Notes: generated by a model from the letters alone, not told the origin. 64,000 bases of DNA from Pedobacter ghigonis (GCF_903166585.1 NZ_CAESCM010000004.1:62001-126000); one strand, 5' to 3'. Positions 33,113 to 42,224 are shown, numbered from the stretch's first letter. Numbers and translations: made by a program.

Positions 33113-33215
33113 AGTCATCTCGACTGGAACGTAGTGGAACGGAGAGATCTATCTTAACAGATTTCCCGACTACGTTTCACCCGATAGCTATCGGGTTCGC
33201 TCGAAATGACTGCTT
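33113..33215. repeat. Dispersed GTCATTTCGA-type palindromic element, copy 3
   Basis: This is the most complete copy. It begins AGTCATCTCGACTGG and ends CGCTCGAAATGACTG, with inverted ends. Inside are GGAGAGATCTA, as in other copies, and the 16-bp palindrome CCCGATAGCTATCGGG (33180-33195). It lies between CapA and the NlpC terminator with no frame in it. Confidence 0.7.
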
Positions 33216-33230
33216 GGGCTTGTAGTAAAC

Positions 33231-33260
33231 AAAAAATCCTCCAAAATTTCTTCAGGAGGA
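33231..33260 (-). terminator. Terminator of the NlpC/P60 gene
   Basis: On the minus strand TCCTCC and GGAGGA form the stem, followed by six T (complement of AAAAAA at 33231-33236). It lies about 55 bases after the stop. Confidence 0.8.
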
Positions 33261-33315
33261 CTGTATATTTTAAGTTTTGAGAATTATAAACTGATAACTG
33301 TAAACTGCGACCTGA

Positions 33316-33873
33316 TTATTCTACCGTAAACTCCTTCTTAAACGATTCCAGTACGCGCCCGCCCTTGTAAAAATAACGGCTGTAGTAAGGCTCGTTCAGG
33401 TTACTGATAACCACTCCGCGAGAACTTGATGCATGTGCAAATCTGTTATCGCCCAGATAGATACCTACGTGTGAAATACTTCTGCTTTTGATCTTAAAGA
33501 AAACAAGATCACCTTCTTTTAAATCTTCTTTAGACAAGGGATCTACCATGCTAAAAATATCGCGAGAATTTCTTCTGATAGTAGTGTTGAAAACTTTATC
33601 GTAAATCGCTTTAGTAAAAGCAGAGCAATCAATGCCTCTTTTGGTATTTCCACCATAACTATATGGCGTTCCGATCCACTCGTATATAAATTTGTATAGC
33701 TTTAAATTCGAAGTTGCATCTACTGCAACACCCATTACCTGCGAGAAATACTGCGATGCAAGATTATCGGGGTCATTTAATTCTTTACCAGATTCTTTTG
33801 TTTTAGTTTGCGCAAATGCTGCTGAGAGCGTGCAAATAGCGATTAGAGTAGAAAACAAAAATTTTTTAATCAT
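33316..33873 (-). CDS. NlpC/P60 (C40) cysteine peptidase, exported
   Basis: The 185-residue protein has a signal peptide ending SAAFAQ. The C40 triad is visible: Cys83 in RGIDCSAFTKAI, His135 in SISHVGIYLG, and a third polar residue around His147 in RFAHASSSRGV. YEWIGTPYSYGG is the usual start of the domain. These enzymes cut peptide cross-bridges in peptidoglycan, so it probably acts in wall growth or turnover in the periplasm. Confidence 0.93.
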   Translation of the reverse strand: MIKKFLFSTLIAICTLSAAFAQTKTKESGKELNDPDNLASQYFSQVMGVAVDATSNLKLYKFIYEWIGTPYSYGGNTKRGIDCSAFTKAIYDKVFNTTIRRNSRDIFSMVDPLSKEDLKEGDLVFFKIKSRSISHVGIYLGDNRFAHASSSRGVVISNLNEPYYSRYFYKGGRVLESFKKEFTVE

Positions 33874-34383
33874 GTTATACAGTTATGTTTGGGTATTCAC
33901 TTACACATTAACGTACACCACATGGGCTTATTGTTGGTTGCCAAAAGTATTAATTATACAAATGTTATCCAAATGTTAGATGTTAAAAAGTAAAAGTTAT
34001 TAACATTTCTATTTTCACGCAATCCTTTTTGAGTTAAATAATTGCTGAAAAATCATCTTTTGTCACAAAAATTTTTCCTTTCAACAGGCAGGCTAAAGCG
34101 CACAAAGTGGCAATATTTTAAATTATGTAAATAATAGCATACGCAAAATTAAATTTTAGAATAATTTAATTCCAGATTACGATAAAGGGTGTTGTTTTAA
34201 TTATAAAAAATCGGCTTATAATCTTTACAAGATTAGAAAAGGCGATTCCCAATCATATTCAATTGTAAAACAAGTGTTAAATGTAATTTTATGGCCGGGA
34301 ATATGATGTTTTTACACTCGAAAGTGCCAAAAATTACAATAAAAAAATTAGATTTGCTGTCGCAAAAAAACAAATACCCTAAA
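33874..34383. other. 510-base divergent intergenic region upstream of pdhA
   Basis: The region is very AT-rich and contains no convincing gene. A frame joined to pdhA can be read from 34291, but its product does not resemble the enzyme. Promoters of the NlpC and pdhA genes must lie here; no full TAnnTTTG box with a good -33 partner was found. Confidence 0.5.
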
Positions 34384-35379
34384 ATGAGTGCAGTAGAAAT
34401 AAATAAAGATACCTGGTTAAAGTGGTTTGAGTCGATGTTGCTGATGCGCAAGTTCGAAGAGAAAACTGGCCAGTTATACGGACAACAAAAAATACGTGGA
34501 TTTTGTCATTTATACATTGGACAAGAAGCTGTAGTTGCAGGTGCAATATCTGCAATGCAAAAAGGCGATTCTATGATTACAACTTACCGTGATCATGCTC
34601 ATGCTTTGGCTTTAGGCGTTAGTGCAGATAGCATTATGGCCGAAATGTATGGTAAAGCTACCGGCTGTTCTAAAGGTAAAGGTGGTTCAATGCACATGTT
34701 CAGTAAAGAGCATAACTTTTATGGTGGCCACGCCATTGTTGGAGGTCAGATTCCACTAGGTGCAGGTGTTGCTTTTGCAGAAAAATATAAAGGAACAGAT
34801 AATGTTAACATTTGTTACATGGGCGATGGCGCTGTACGTCAGGGTGCATTAAACGAAACGTTTAACATGGCCATGTTATGGAAACTACCAGTAGTTTTTG
34901 TTTGCGAAAACAATGGTTACGCAATGGGTACTTCGGTACAACGTACTACCAACATGACCGATATTTATAAAATTGGTTTAGGTTTCGATATGCCTTGTGC
35001 TCCTGTTGACGGAATGGATCCGGTTGCGGTTCACAACGCAATGGACGAAGCCATCCAACGTGCACGTAAAGGTGAAGGACCAACTTTCTTAGAAATGAGA
35101 ACTTACCGTTACCGCGGTCACTCCATGTCAGATCCGGCAAAATACCGTACTAAAGAAGAGTTAGAAGATTATAAAGCAAAAGATCCTGTTGAGTTTGCAA
35201 GAGAAACTATTTTGAAAGAAAAGTATGCAGACCAGGCCTGGATTGAAGAAGTAGAAGCTAAAGTTAAAGCTACAGTAGATCAGGCAGTGAAATTTGCCGA
35301 AGAATCTCCTTGGCCAGAGGCATCTGAGTTATACAAAGATGTTTATGTAACTGAGAACTACCCTTACGTAATGGACTAA
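34384..35379 (+). CDS. pdhA: Pyruvate dehydrogenase E1 component, alpha subunit
   Basis: The thiamine-diphosphate enzyme decarboxylates pyruvate in the pyruvate dehydrogenase complex. ATG at 34384 gives 331 residues, the normal length, starting just before WLKWFESMLLMRKFEEKTGQLY. The ThDP motif GDGAVRQGALNETFNMA runs to ENNGYAMGT. RTYRYRGHSMSDPAKYRTKEE is the phosphorylation-loop region. It is followed after 30 bases by E2. The beta subunit is not in the window, and is often encoded elsewhere in Bacteroidota. Confidence 0.96.
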   Translation: MSAVEINKDTWLKWFESMLLMRKFEEKTGQLYGQQKIRGFCHLYIGQEAVVAGAISAMQKGDSMITTYRDHAHALALGVSADSIMAEMYGKATGCSKGKGGSMHMFSKEHNFYGGHAIVGGQIPLGAGVAFAEKYKGTDNVNICYMGDGAVRQGALNETFNMAMLWKLPVVFVCENNGYAMGTSVQRTTNMTDIYKIGLGFDMPCAPVDGMDPVAVHNAMDEAIQRARKGEGPTFLEMRTYRYRGHSMSDPAKYRTKEELEDYKAKDPVEFARETILKEKYADQAWIEEVEAKVKATVDQAVKFAEESPWPEASELYKDVYVTENYPYVMD

Positions 35380-35409
35380 TATTAATAAGATTTCAATTAA
35401 TTAGATATA

Positions 35410-37068
35410 ATGGCTGATGTAATTAAAATGCCCAAAATGAGCGACACCATGACCGAAGGGGTTTTGGCGAAGTGGCATAAAAAAGTGGGCGATAAAGTGA
35501 AAAGCGGCGATGTTTTGGCAGAAGTAGAAACTGACAAGGCAACAATGGACATGGAATCTTATTGGGATGGTACCCTTTTATACGTAGGTGTAGAAGAAGG
35601 TCAGGCTGTTCCGGTTGATGCCATCATGGCCGTTATTGGTAAAGAAGGTGAAGATTATAAAGCTGCTTTAGCTGCTGAGCAAGGTGCGGCAGAAGGCGAA
35701 AAACCAAAAGCAGAAAGCACTGAAGCACCAAAAGAAGAAGCCGCTCCTGCTCAGGGTGGCGGATTAAGTGAAGAAGAATTAGCAGCAAAAGGCGTAACGG
35801 TAATCCGCATGCCTTTGTTAAGCGATACAATGACTGAAGGCGTAATTGCTGAATGGCATAAAAAAGTTGGTGATAAAGTAAAAGATGATGATGTTTTAGC
35901 TGATGTAGAAACCGATAAGGCAACTATGGAGGTTATGGGCTATGCAACCGGTACTTTATTACACATCGGTGTTGAAAAAGGTTCGGCAGCAAAAGTTAAC
36001 GGCATTATTGCCATTGTTGGTCCTGAAGGTACTGATGTTAGCGGTATTTTAGCTGGCGGAGCTCAAAGCTCAAAACCTAAAACTGAAACTGAAAGCGCTG
36101 AAGCTCCGAAAGAAGAAAAACAAGCAACAACTGCTGCTGCAAGTTCATCTGCACCAGTTGCTGAAAGTTCATCAGCTGATAGCCGCGTTAAAGCATCTCC
36201 GTTAGCGAAGAAAATCGCTAAAGATAAAGGAATCGATTTATCGCAGGTTTCGGGTAGTGCTGAAGGTGGCCGTATCATTAAAAAAGATATCGAGAACTTC
36301 AAACCATCGGCTACTCCTCAGGCAGAAGCTCCGAAAGCAGGAAGTGCACCAGCTGCAGCTCCGGTAATTCCAACGTTTGTTGGTGAAGTTAAATTTACTG
36401 AAGCTCCTGTTTCGCAAATGCGTAAAGTTATTGCAAAACGTTTAGCTGAAAGCTTATTTACTGCTCCACACTTTTATTTAACAATCAGCATTGATATGGA
36501 TAACGCAATGGCTGCCCGTACGGCAATCAATGCAGTTGCTCCAGTTAAAGTTTCTTTCAACGATATCGTTATTAAAGCGGTTGCTGTTGCATTGAAAAAA
36601 CACCCAGCTGTTAACTCATCATGGGGTGGCGATAAAATCCGTTTCAACGAGCACACTAACATCGGTGTAGCTATGGCTGTTGAAGATGGTTTATTAGTAC
36701 CTGTTGTGCGTTTTGCAGATGGTAAATCTTTATCGCACATCTCTGCAGAAGTTAAAGATTTTGGTGCAAAAGCTAAAGCTAAAAAATTACAACCGGCAGA
36801 TTGGGAAGGTTCTACTTTCACTGTTTCTAACTTAGGTATGTTTGGTATCGATGAGTTTACCTCAATTATCAACTCTCCTGATGGTGCAATTTTATCAGTT
36901 GGTGCTATCCAGGCCATTCCTGTTGTTAAAAATGGTGCTGTTGTTCCAGGTAACGTAATGAAGTTAACTTTAGGTTGCGATCACCGTGTGGTTGATGGTG
37001 CAACCGGAGCAGCTTTCTTACAAACTTTAAAAGGTTTATTGGAAGAACCAATCAGATTATTAGCATAA
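35410..37068 (+). CDS. Pyruvate dehydrogenase E2 (dihydrolipoamide acetyltransferase)
   Basis: The 552-residue E2 has two lipoyl domains, with lipoylated Lys43 and Lys170, each in ETDKAT. Ala/Pro/Glu-rich linkers follow, then a peripheral-subunit-binding domain (VKASPLAKKIAKDKGIDL, about residues 262-298). The acetyltransferase core has RKVIAKRLAESLF, a catalytic His525 in CDHRVVDGATGA and the final LLEEPIRLLA. It transfers acetyl groups to CoA in the pyruvate dehydrogenase complex. It forms an operon with pdhA. Confidence 0.96.
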   Translation: MADVIKMPKMSDTMTEGVLAKWHKKVGDKVKSGDVLAEVETDKATMDMESYWDGTLLYVGVEEGQAVPVDAIMAVIGKEGEDYKAALAAEQGAAEGEKPKAESTEAPKEEAAPAQGGGLSEEELAAKGVTVIRMPLLSDTMTEGVIAEWHKKVGDKVKDDDVLADVETDKATMEVMGYATGTLLHIGVEKGSAAKVNGIIAIVGPEGTDVSGILAGGAQSSKPKTETESAEAPKEEKQATTAAASSSAPVAESSSADSRVKASPLAKKIAKDKGIDLSQVSGSAEGGRIIKKDIENFKPSATPQAEAPKAGSAPAAAPVIPTFVGEVKFTEAPVSQMRKVIAKRLAESLFTAPHFYLTISIDMDNAMAARTAINAVAPVKVSFNDIVIKAVAVALKKHPAVNSSWGGDKIRFNEHTNIGVAMAVEDGLLVPVVRFADGKSLSHISAEVKDFGAKAKAKKLQPADWEGSTFTVSNLGMFGIDEFTSIINSPDGAILSVGAIQAIPVVKNGAVVPGNVMKLTLGCDHRVVDGATGAAFLQTLKGLLEEPIRLLA

Positions 37069-37096
37069 TCAGTTTTTAAAACTGAAAACATAAATT

Positions 37097-37126
37097 AAAG
37101 CCATCCCTAACCGGGGTGGCTTTTTT
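37097..37126 (+). terminator. Terminator of the pdh operon
   Basis: AAAGCCATCCC pairs with GGGTGGCTTTTTT around TAACCG, with a six-T run, about 30 bases after the E2 stop. Confidence 0.92.
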
Positions 37127-37193
37127 GCTTTGCGCCTGCCTTACAAAATGGCGTTTAATTTATTATTTTTGGTTAAACACTAACTTAAACCAT

Positions 37194-38972
37194 ATGAAGA
37201 AAATACTTCTTTTTACAGCCTGCATTGCTTCTTTATCTGCCTGCAAGCAAGGAACCAAATCTGATACCAGTACAGAAAACAAGGCATTTGCGAGCATGTG
37301 CGAGCAATACTATCAGGACGGTTTAAAGCTTAACCCAATCGGCGCAACTTATATTGGAGACGAGCGTTATGATGATCTCCTGCCAAACGATGGCTCACAG
37401 GCTTACATTAAAGCATACAAGGCATTTAACGAGCGTTATCTGGATAGCCTGGGTAAATACGACAGGGCAAACCTTAATGCCAATGATAAGCTCTCTTTCG
37501 ACTATCTGAAAGATCAGTTAAGTATCAGTTTAGAAGGTTTAAAGTACCATTCAGAATATCTTCCGTTTAATCAAATGTTTGCCTTGCCTTTAACCATCGG
37601 TCAACTGGGTTCGGGTACCGGCGCACAACCCTTTAAAACGGTAAAAAATTATGAAAACTGGTTGAAACGTGCTGCTGCCTTTTCGGTTTGGGCTGATACA
37701 GCCATAGCCAACTTTAAAAAAGGTGAAGCCGCAGGTATTGTTTTGCCAAAAGCTTTGGTGGTTAAAATGATTCCACAGATGCAAAGTATGGTGGTTAGCA
37801 CTCCTGAAAAAAGTTTATTTTATGGGCCAATTAATTCACTACCCGCTGATTTTTCTGCTGCTGATAAGCAAAAATTAACAGAAGCATATCGCAATGCTAT
37901 CACCACCGTTATTGTACCTACGTATAAAAAACTGGCAGATTTTCTGCAAAACGAATATCTGCCGAAAGCAAGAAACACTTCTGGATGGTCTGCGATGCCA
38001 GGCGGTTTGGAGTGGTACACTTACCTTGTAAAACAACAAACCACTACAAATAAAACGCCCGAAGAGATTTATCAGACTGGCTTAAAAGAGGTAGCCCGTA
38101 TAAAAGGGCAAATGGATAGCATCAAAAATTTGGTTGGTTTTAAGGGCGATTTAAAGGCCTTTTTCGAATACATGAAAACAGATAAAAAGTTCATGCCCTA
38201 CAAAACGCCAAAAGAGGTATTGGCAGCTTTTGAAGACATTCATCAGCGCATGAAACCCAATTTGAAAAAGATGTTTGATGTGGAGCCTAAAACACCATTC
38301 GAAATCCGACAAACAGAGGCTTTCAGGGCAGCATCGGCCAGCGCTGAGTACAATCAGGGTTCGGCAGATGGAAAACGTCCGGGAATCTTTTATGTTCCGA
38401 TTTTAGATGCCAAAACGTTCAATACTACTTCAGGTATGGAATCACTTTTTCTGCACGAAGCCATTCCTGGTCACCATTATCAGATCTCTTTAACTCAGGA
38501 AAATAAATCATTGCCTAATTTCCGCCGCTTTGGTGGCCATAATGCTTATGTAGAAGGTTGGGCACTCTATTGCGAATCGTTAGGAAAAGAATTGGGCTTA
38601 TATCAGGATCCATACCAGCATATGGGTGCATTGGGCGATGAAATGCACCGTGCCATCCGCCTGGTGGTTGATGTGGCCATCCATACCAAAAACATGACCC
38701 GTGAGCAAGCCATTAAATATATGACCGACAATGAAGCCATCAGTACAGATGGGGCAACTGCAGAAATTGAACGTTACATGGGAATTCCGGCACAGGCATT
38801 GGGTTACAAAACCGGCGCAATGAAAATAAGGGAATTAAGAACCAAATATGAAAAGGAACTTGGATCAAAGTTCAAATTATCAGCTTTTCATACCGCTGTT
38901 TTAAAAGATGGCTCTTTCCCGCTTTCCGTTTTCGAAGCTAAGATGGATGCCTGGGCAGAAAGCCAGAAATAA
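37194..38972 (+). CDS. DUF885-family metallopeptidase-like lipoprotein
   Basis: ATG at 37194 gives 592 residues and begins a lipoprotein signal (LFTACIASLSACKQG); the longer frame starts inside the terminator and is rejected. DUF885 features include ESLFLHEAIPGHHYQISL, a zinc-type HExxxxH site, and FGGHNAYVEGWALYCESLGKELG. These proteins are thought to be membrane-anchored metal-dependent peptidases; the substrate is unknown. It is probably a single gene. Read-through from the pdh operon would be stopped before it. Confidence 0.88.
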   Translation: MKKILLFTACIASLSACKQGTKSDTSTENKAFASMCEQYYQDGLKLNPIGATYIGDERYDDLLPNDGSQAYIKAYKAFNERYLDSLGKYDRANLNANDKLSFDYLKDQLSISLEGLKYHSEYLPFNQMFALPLTIGQLGSGTGAQPFKTVKNYENWLKRAAAFSVWADTAIANFKKGEAAGIVLPKALVVKMIPQMQSMVVSTPEKSLFYGPINSLPADFSAADKQKLTEAYRNAITTVIVPTYKKLADFLQNEYLPKARNTSGWSAMPGGLEWYTYLVKQQTTTNKTPEEIYQTGLKEVARIKGQMDSIKNLVGFKGDLKAFFEYMKTDKKFMPYKTPKEVLAAFEDIHQRMKPNLKKMFDVEPKTPFEIRQTEAFRAASASAEYNQGSADGKRPGIFYVPILDAKTFNTTSGMESLFLHEAIPGHHYQISLTQENKSLPNFRRFGGHNAYVEGWALYCESLGKELGLYQDPYQHMGALGDEMHRAIRLVVDVAIHTKNMTREQAIKYMTDNEAISTDGATAEIERYMGIPAQALGYKTGAMKIRELRTKYEKELGSKFKLSAFHTAVLKDGSFPLSVFEAKMDAWAESQK

Positions 38973-38985
38973 ATTTTTTAGCCTT

Positions 38986-39047
38986 TTTGCGAAGGGTTTA
39001 AATTTCGCAAAGATTGTAATTATTTAGCCTTGGGTTTAAACCCAAGG
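38986..39047. repeat. Palindromic element after the DUF885 gene
   Basis: A hairpin of TTTGCGAA (38986-38993) with TTCGCAAA (39004-39011) is followed by a perfect 20-bp palindrome, CCTTGGGTTTAAACCCAAGG (39028-39047). The hairpin could end the DUF885 transcript. The palindrome resembles an interspersed repeat rather than an operator, but its copy number cannot be counted here. Confidence 0.55.
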
Positions 39048-39139
39048 TTAAATTTTGCGATAACCTAAAACCCATCTCAATAAAAGAAAATTCTAAACCC
39101 TTTCGCACTTACTTTGTTAATTAATAAAACACCCTAGCC

Positions 39140-39691
39140 ATGGATAAAGAAAAATTAATACAGGAAGCCTATTTGGTTGCGCATAAAATAGAAGAAAACG
39201 GAAACTTCCCTAATAATCCGGTTCTTCCTTTAATGGTTTACAAAGGCACCTTGAGGCTCCATCCGGATGACAATGAAGAAGTAATTAAAAAAGTTTTTGC
39301 GCAGAACGGATATACCAATGCCTGGGTTGATGGTATTTTTGATTATCACCATTACCATAGCAATACACACGAAGTAATGGGCGTATTTTGTGGCAAGGCC
39401 GATGTACAATTTGGTGGAGACCATGGTGTTTGCATTGAGCTCGATAAAGGCGATGTGGTGATTATTCCAGCAGGTGTAGCACATAAAAAACTCAACTCAA
39501 CCGACGACTTTACCGTTGTGGGTGCTTATCCGAATGGAGCCGATTACAACATTAAATATGGCAAGGCCGATGAGCGCCCAGAGGCTGATGAAGATATTGC
39601 AAAAGTAAAAAATCCGGACAGCGACCCAGTTTATGGTAGCAAAGGGCATTTATTTGAATGCTGGTACAATCAAAATTGCGAAAATGTGTAA
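39140..39691 (+). CDS. Cupin-domain protein (YjlB-like)
   Basis: The 183-residue protein has cupin motif 1 DYHHYHSNTHEVMGVFCGKADV and motif 2 IELDKGDVVIIPAGVAHKKLN, with His-rich metal ligands. The length fits cytoplasmic YjlB-type cupins. Cupins hold a metal and may be enzymes or binding proteins; substrate unknown. It precedes a serine hydrolase lipoprotein gene by 68 bases on the same strand. Confidence 0.88.
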   Translation: MDKEKLIQEAYLVAHKIEENGNFPNNPVLPLMVYKGTLRLHPDDNEEVIKKVFAQNGYTNAWVDGIFDYHHYHSNTHEVMGVFCGKADVQFGGDHGVCIELDKGDVVIIPAGVAHKKLNSTDDFTVVGAYPNGADYNIKYGKADERPEADEDIAKVKNPDSDPVYGSKGHLFECWYNQNCENV

Positions 39692-39759
39692 AACTCTTTC
39701 GTTGTAACCGTCTAAAATTCTTTAATTTTCGGGTTTTAAATACACTATCCCCGATATAA

Positions 39760-40992
39760 ATGAATTTTCGATATATATGTTCCGCATTAGCCCTCTCCGT
39801 AACTTTAATAACTGCCTGCTCAAGCAAAAAATCTGAAGAGAAAAAGGCCGCCGAAAAAAAAATACGCACAAAAGACGATGACAAAGCCGATAGTCTGTTA
39901 TTGGTTTACAACCCACAAAAAGGGGATAAGTGGATTGCTGATTTTGTAGATAACCTGCACAGAAAATTTGGTTTCAACGGCAATATGCTAGTGGCCAAAG
40001 ATGGTAAAATCCTTTACGAAAAAGCCGTTGGCTGGGCCGATTACCTGCACCGTGATAGCTTAACCATTAACTCAGAATTTGAGCTGGCTTCTATTACTAA
40101 AACGTTTACAGGTACCGCTATCATGCAATTGGTAGAGGCGGGAAAACTTTCATTGAACGATAACGTTAAGAAATTCTACCCCAACTTCCCTTATGAAGGC
40201 ATCACCGTAAAGCTCCTGCTTTCGCACCGCAGCGGTATGATGAACTATGTGTATTTCATTGATGATATCTGGCGCAAGGAAAAACGCAACATGAAAAAAG
40301 GCGTAACCAACCAGGAGGTAATGAACGTAATTGCCGAAAGGAAACCTAATCCATATACTAAACCCGATAACCGTTTCCACTACAACAACTCTAACTTTAT
40401 GGTACTGGGTGCCATTATTGAAAAAGTTACCGGTCAGCGCTATTCGCAATACATGATGGAACATGTATTTAAACCTGCAGGCTTAAAACATACCCATGTC
40501 TATAGCACTACTGAATACGAAAAAATACCCGTTGATGTAGTTGGACATGACCGCAATAGCTTTAGATATTCTGTTGCGCAAAACTTTTTGGATGGGCCTG
40601 TTGGAGATAAAGGTATTTACAGCACGGTACACGATTTAGTATTATTTGATAAATACCTGAAAAACGGAAGATTACTCACCAAAAAGAGTCTCGATTCGGC
40701 CTATGTAGGTCGTAATAAACCTATAAACGGCCATTTTAACTACGGTTATGGCTGGAGAATGTTCGATGGTGAAAATATGGATAAAGTGGTTTATCACACA
40801 GGATGGTGGCACGGTTTTCGCCACATTTACGTTAGAGATTTAAATAAGAATATTGTTATTATATTTTTAGGTAATTTAACTAATGGCAGTTTAATGCATT
40901 TGGATGAGCTATACAAGCATTTTAATATGCCAGTTATACGTAAGGGAGCGTACCATGGTAATGGAAGTTTGCCAGGCTCGGATGAAGATTAA
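39760..40992 (+). CDS. Serine hydrolase (class C beta-lactamase-like) lipoprotein
   Basis: The 410-residue protein has a lipobox SVTLITACSSKK. The SxxK motif is SITK with Ser111 and Lys114, in FELASITKTFTGTAIMQLVEAGKL; the Tyr motif is in FHYNNSNFMVLG and a His-x-Gly-like HTGWWHGF motif appears late. This is the serine beta-lactamase/DD-peptidase fold. In Bacteroidota, lipoproteins of this kind act on unknown esters, amides or wall peptides, so an antibiotic-resistance role should not be assumed. Confidence 0.9.
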   Translation: MNFRYICSALALSVTLITACSSKKSEEKKAAEKKIRTKDDDKADSLLLVYNPQKGDKWIADFVDNLHRKFGFNGNMLVAKDGKILYEKAVGWADYLHRDSLTINSEFELASITKTFTGTAIMQLVEAGKLSLNDNVKKFYPNFPYEGITVKLLLSHRSGMMNYVYFIDDIWRKEKRNMKKGVTNQEVMNVIAERKPNPYTKPDNRFHYNNSNFMVLGAIIEKVTGQRYSQYMMEHVFKPAGLKHTHVYSTTEYEKIPVDVVGHDRNSFRYSVAQNFLDGPVGDKGIYSTVHDLVLFDKYLKNGRLLTKKSLDSAYVGRNKPINGHFNYGYGWRMFDGENMDKVVYHTGWWHGFRHIYVRDLNKNIVIIFLGNLTNGSLMHLDELYKHFNMPVIRKGAYHGNGSLPGSDED

Positions 40993-41067
40993 CTGCGATT
41001 AATTTCTCTTTGAGAGATATACATTTTACAGAATTAACGTTTAATATAAAATAAAAGACACAAAGGT

Positions 41068-41373
41068 ATGTTCGATAAATTATTCGCGGCTCAACAAAAA
41101 GCTGAAGAAATTAAAAAGCGTTTAGATACCATATCGGTATATGGTGAGGTTGAAAACGGTGCCATTAAAATTACTGCAACAGCAAATAAAGCCATCACAG
41201 GCATTGCTATAGATGAGGACTTTTTGAAGAATGCAGATAAAGAAGAGCTAGAAGAACTGCTTCTTACTGCCATTAATAAAGCCTTAATCAGTGCCGAACA
41301 GGTAAGTGCAGCCGAAATGCAGGCTTCAGCACAGGATATGCTGGGCGGCTTAGGTGGCATGTTCGGACAATAA
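41068..41373 (+). CDS. YbaB/EbfC-family nucleoid-associated protein
   Basis: The 101-residue protein starts with a long amphipathic helix (FDKLFAAQQKAEEIKKRLDTI). The core beta region GEVENGAIKITATANKAITGIAI is followed by helix 2 and a Gly/Met-rich tail DMLGGLGGMFGQ, exactly the YbaB layout. The dimer binds DNA and shapes the nucleoid. Its frame ends 40 bases before a UPF0173 hydrolase gene. Confidence 0.9.
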   Translation: MFDKLFAAQQKAEEIKKRLDTISVYGEVENGAIKITATANKAITGIAIDEDFLKNADKEELEELLLTAINKALISAEQVSAAEMQASAQDMLGGLGGMFGQ

Positions 41374-41413
41374 GAAATTAAGCTCCTCGTACCAGATACT
41401 TGCAACAACAATT

Positions 41414-42091
41414 ATGAAATATACATATTACGGCCAATCATGTTTTTTGCTCGAAACTACTAGCAAAAAACTCTTATTCGATCCTTTCATTTCGCAGAAT
41501 CCGCTGGCCAAAAACATAGATATTAAGGCTATTGAAGCCGATTATATATTGGTAAGCCATGGTCACGGTGATCACGTAGCTGATTTGGTAGCTTTAGCGA
41601 AACAAACCCAGGCAACTGTAATTGCGATGCCCGAAGTAACCGACTGGGCTAGCAAACAAGGTGTAGAAAAAGTACACGGAATGAACTTTGGCAAATTTAC
41701 TTTTGATTGGGGAACAGTACGCATGGTACCTGCTACGCATTCTTCAGGGCTGCCTGACGGAAGTTATGGTGGTAACCCTGCAGGCTTTGTTTTAGAAGCA
41801 GATGGTAAACAAATCTATTTTGCCGGCGATACCGGTCTAACCATTGAAATGAAGGTTTTAGCCGACATCTACAATTTAGACTATGCCATTTTACCAATTG
41901 GCGGTAACTATACTATGGATGTAGATGATGCATTGGTTGCTACCAAATATTTCGATTGCGACAAGGTAATTGGCGTACATTACAATACCTTTCCGGTTAT
42001 TGAAATCGATACAGCTGTAGCTTTAGATAAGTTTAAACGCGAAAATAAAACCTTATTGTTGCCAGAGATAGGTGAGACGATAAGTTTATAG
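41414..42091 (+). CDS. UPF0173-type MBL-fold metal-dependent hydrolase
   Basis: ATG at 41414 gives 225 residues and begins directly in the fold (MKYTYYGQSCFLLET). The zinc motif is LVSHGHGDHVADL, followed by YFAGDTGLTIEMK and a final GVHYNTFPVIEID. This matches the UPF0173 (YtkL-type) metallo-beta-lactamase-fold proteins of unknown substrate. An in-frame upstream extension overlaps YbaB and is unlikely. Confidence 0.92.
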   Translation: MKYTYYGQSCFLLETTSKKLLFDPFISQNPLAKNIDIKAIEADYILVSHGHGDHVADLVALAKQTQATVIAMPEVTDWASKQGVEKVHGMNFGKFTFDWGTVRMVPATHSSGLPDGSYGGNPAGFVLEADGKQIYFAGDTGLTIEMKVLADIYNLDYAILPIGGNYTMDVDDALVATKYFDCDKVIGVHYNTFPVIEIDTAVALDKFKRENKTLLLPEIGETISL

Positions 42092-42099
42092 TTTTATAC

Positions 42100-42142
42100 G
42101 GATTACAAATCCATAGTTCGAACGGCAGTGATTGCAAATCAC
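42100..42142. repeat. Twin small hairpins of the GATTnnnAATC type
   Basis: GGATT-ACA-AATCC (42100-42112) is followed 15 bases later by GTGATT-GCA-AATCAC (42128-42142). Both share the AT-rich core with a 3-base loop. The pair looks like a REP-type module and lies just before a larger repeat element. Confidence 0.6.
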
Positions 42143-42161
42143 GACCAACATAATGTAGTGT

Positions 42162-42224
42162 CGTCATTTCGACTGAAGTGCAACGAAATGGAGAGATCTG
42201 CCTAGAGACAGATCTCTCCATTTT
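42162..42224. repeat. Dispersed GTCATTTCGA-type element, copy 4
   Basis: The element begins CGTCATTTCGACTG and closes in a perfect 15-bp stem: AAATGGAGAGATCTG (42186-42200) with CAGATCTCTCCATTT (42209-42223). The GTCATTTCGA start and AGATCTCTCC match the other copies. Confidence 0.65.

Noticed and set aside
34291..34383. N-terminal extension of pdhA
   Set aside because: The 31 extra residues do not resemble the enzyme; the internal ATG at 34384 gives the normal length.
36474..36917. Antisense open frame in the E2 gene
   Set aside because: It lies opposite the acetyltransferase core, which is clearly coding; the reverse translation has no known motif.
39760..40992. Beta-lactamase resistance gene
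   Set aside because: The SxxK fold is shared with many esterases and peptidases, and the product is a lipoprotein of a common Bacteroidota type, so resistance is not supported.
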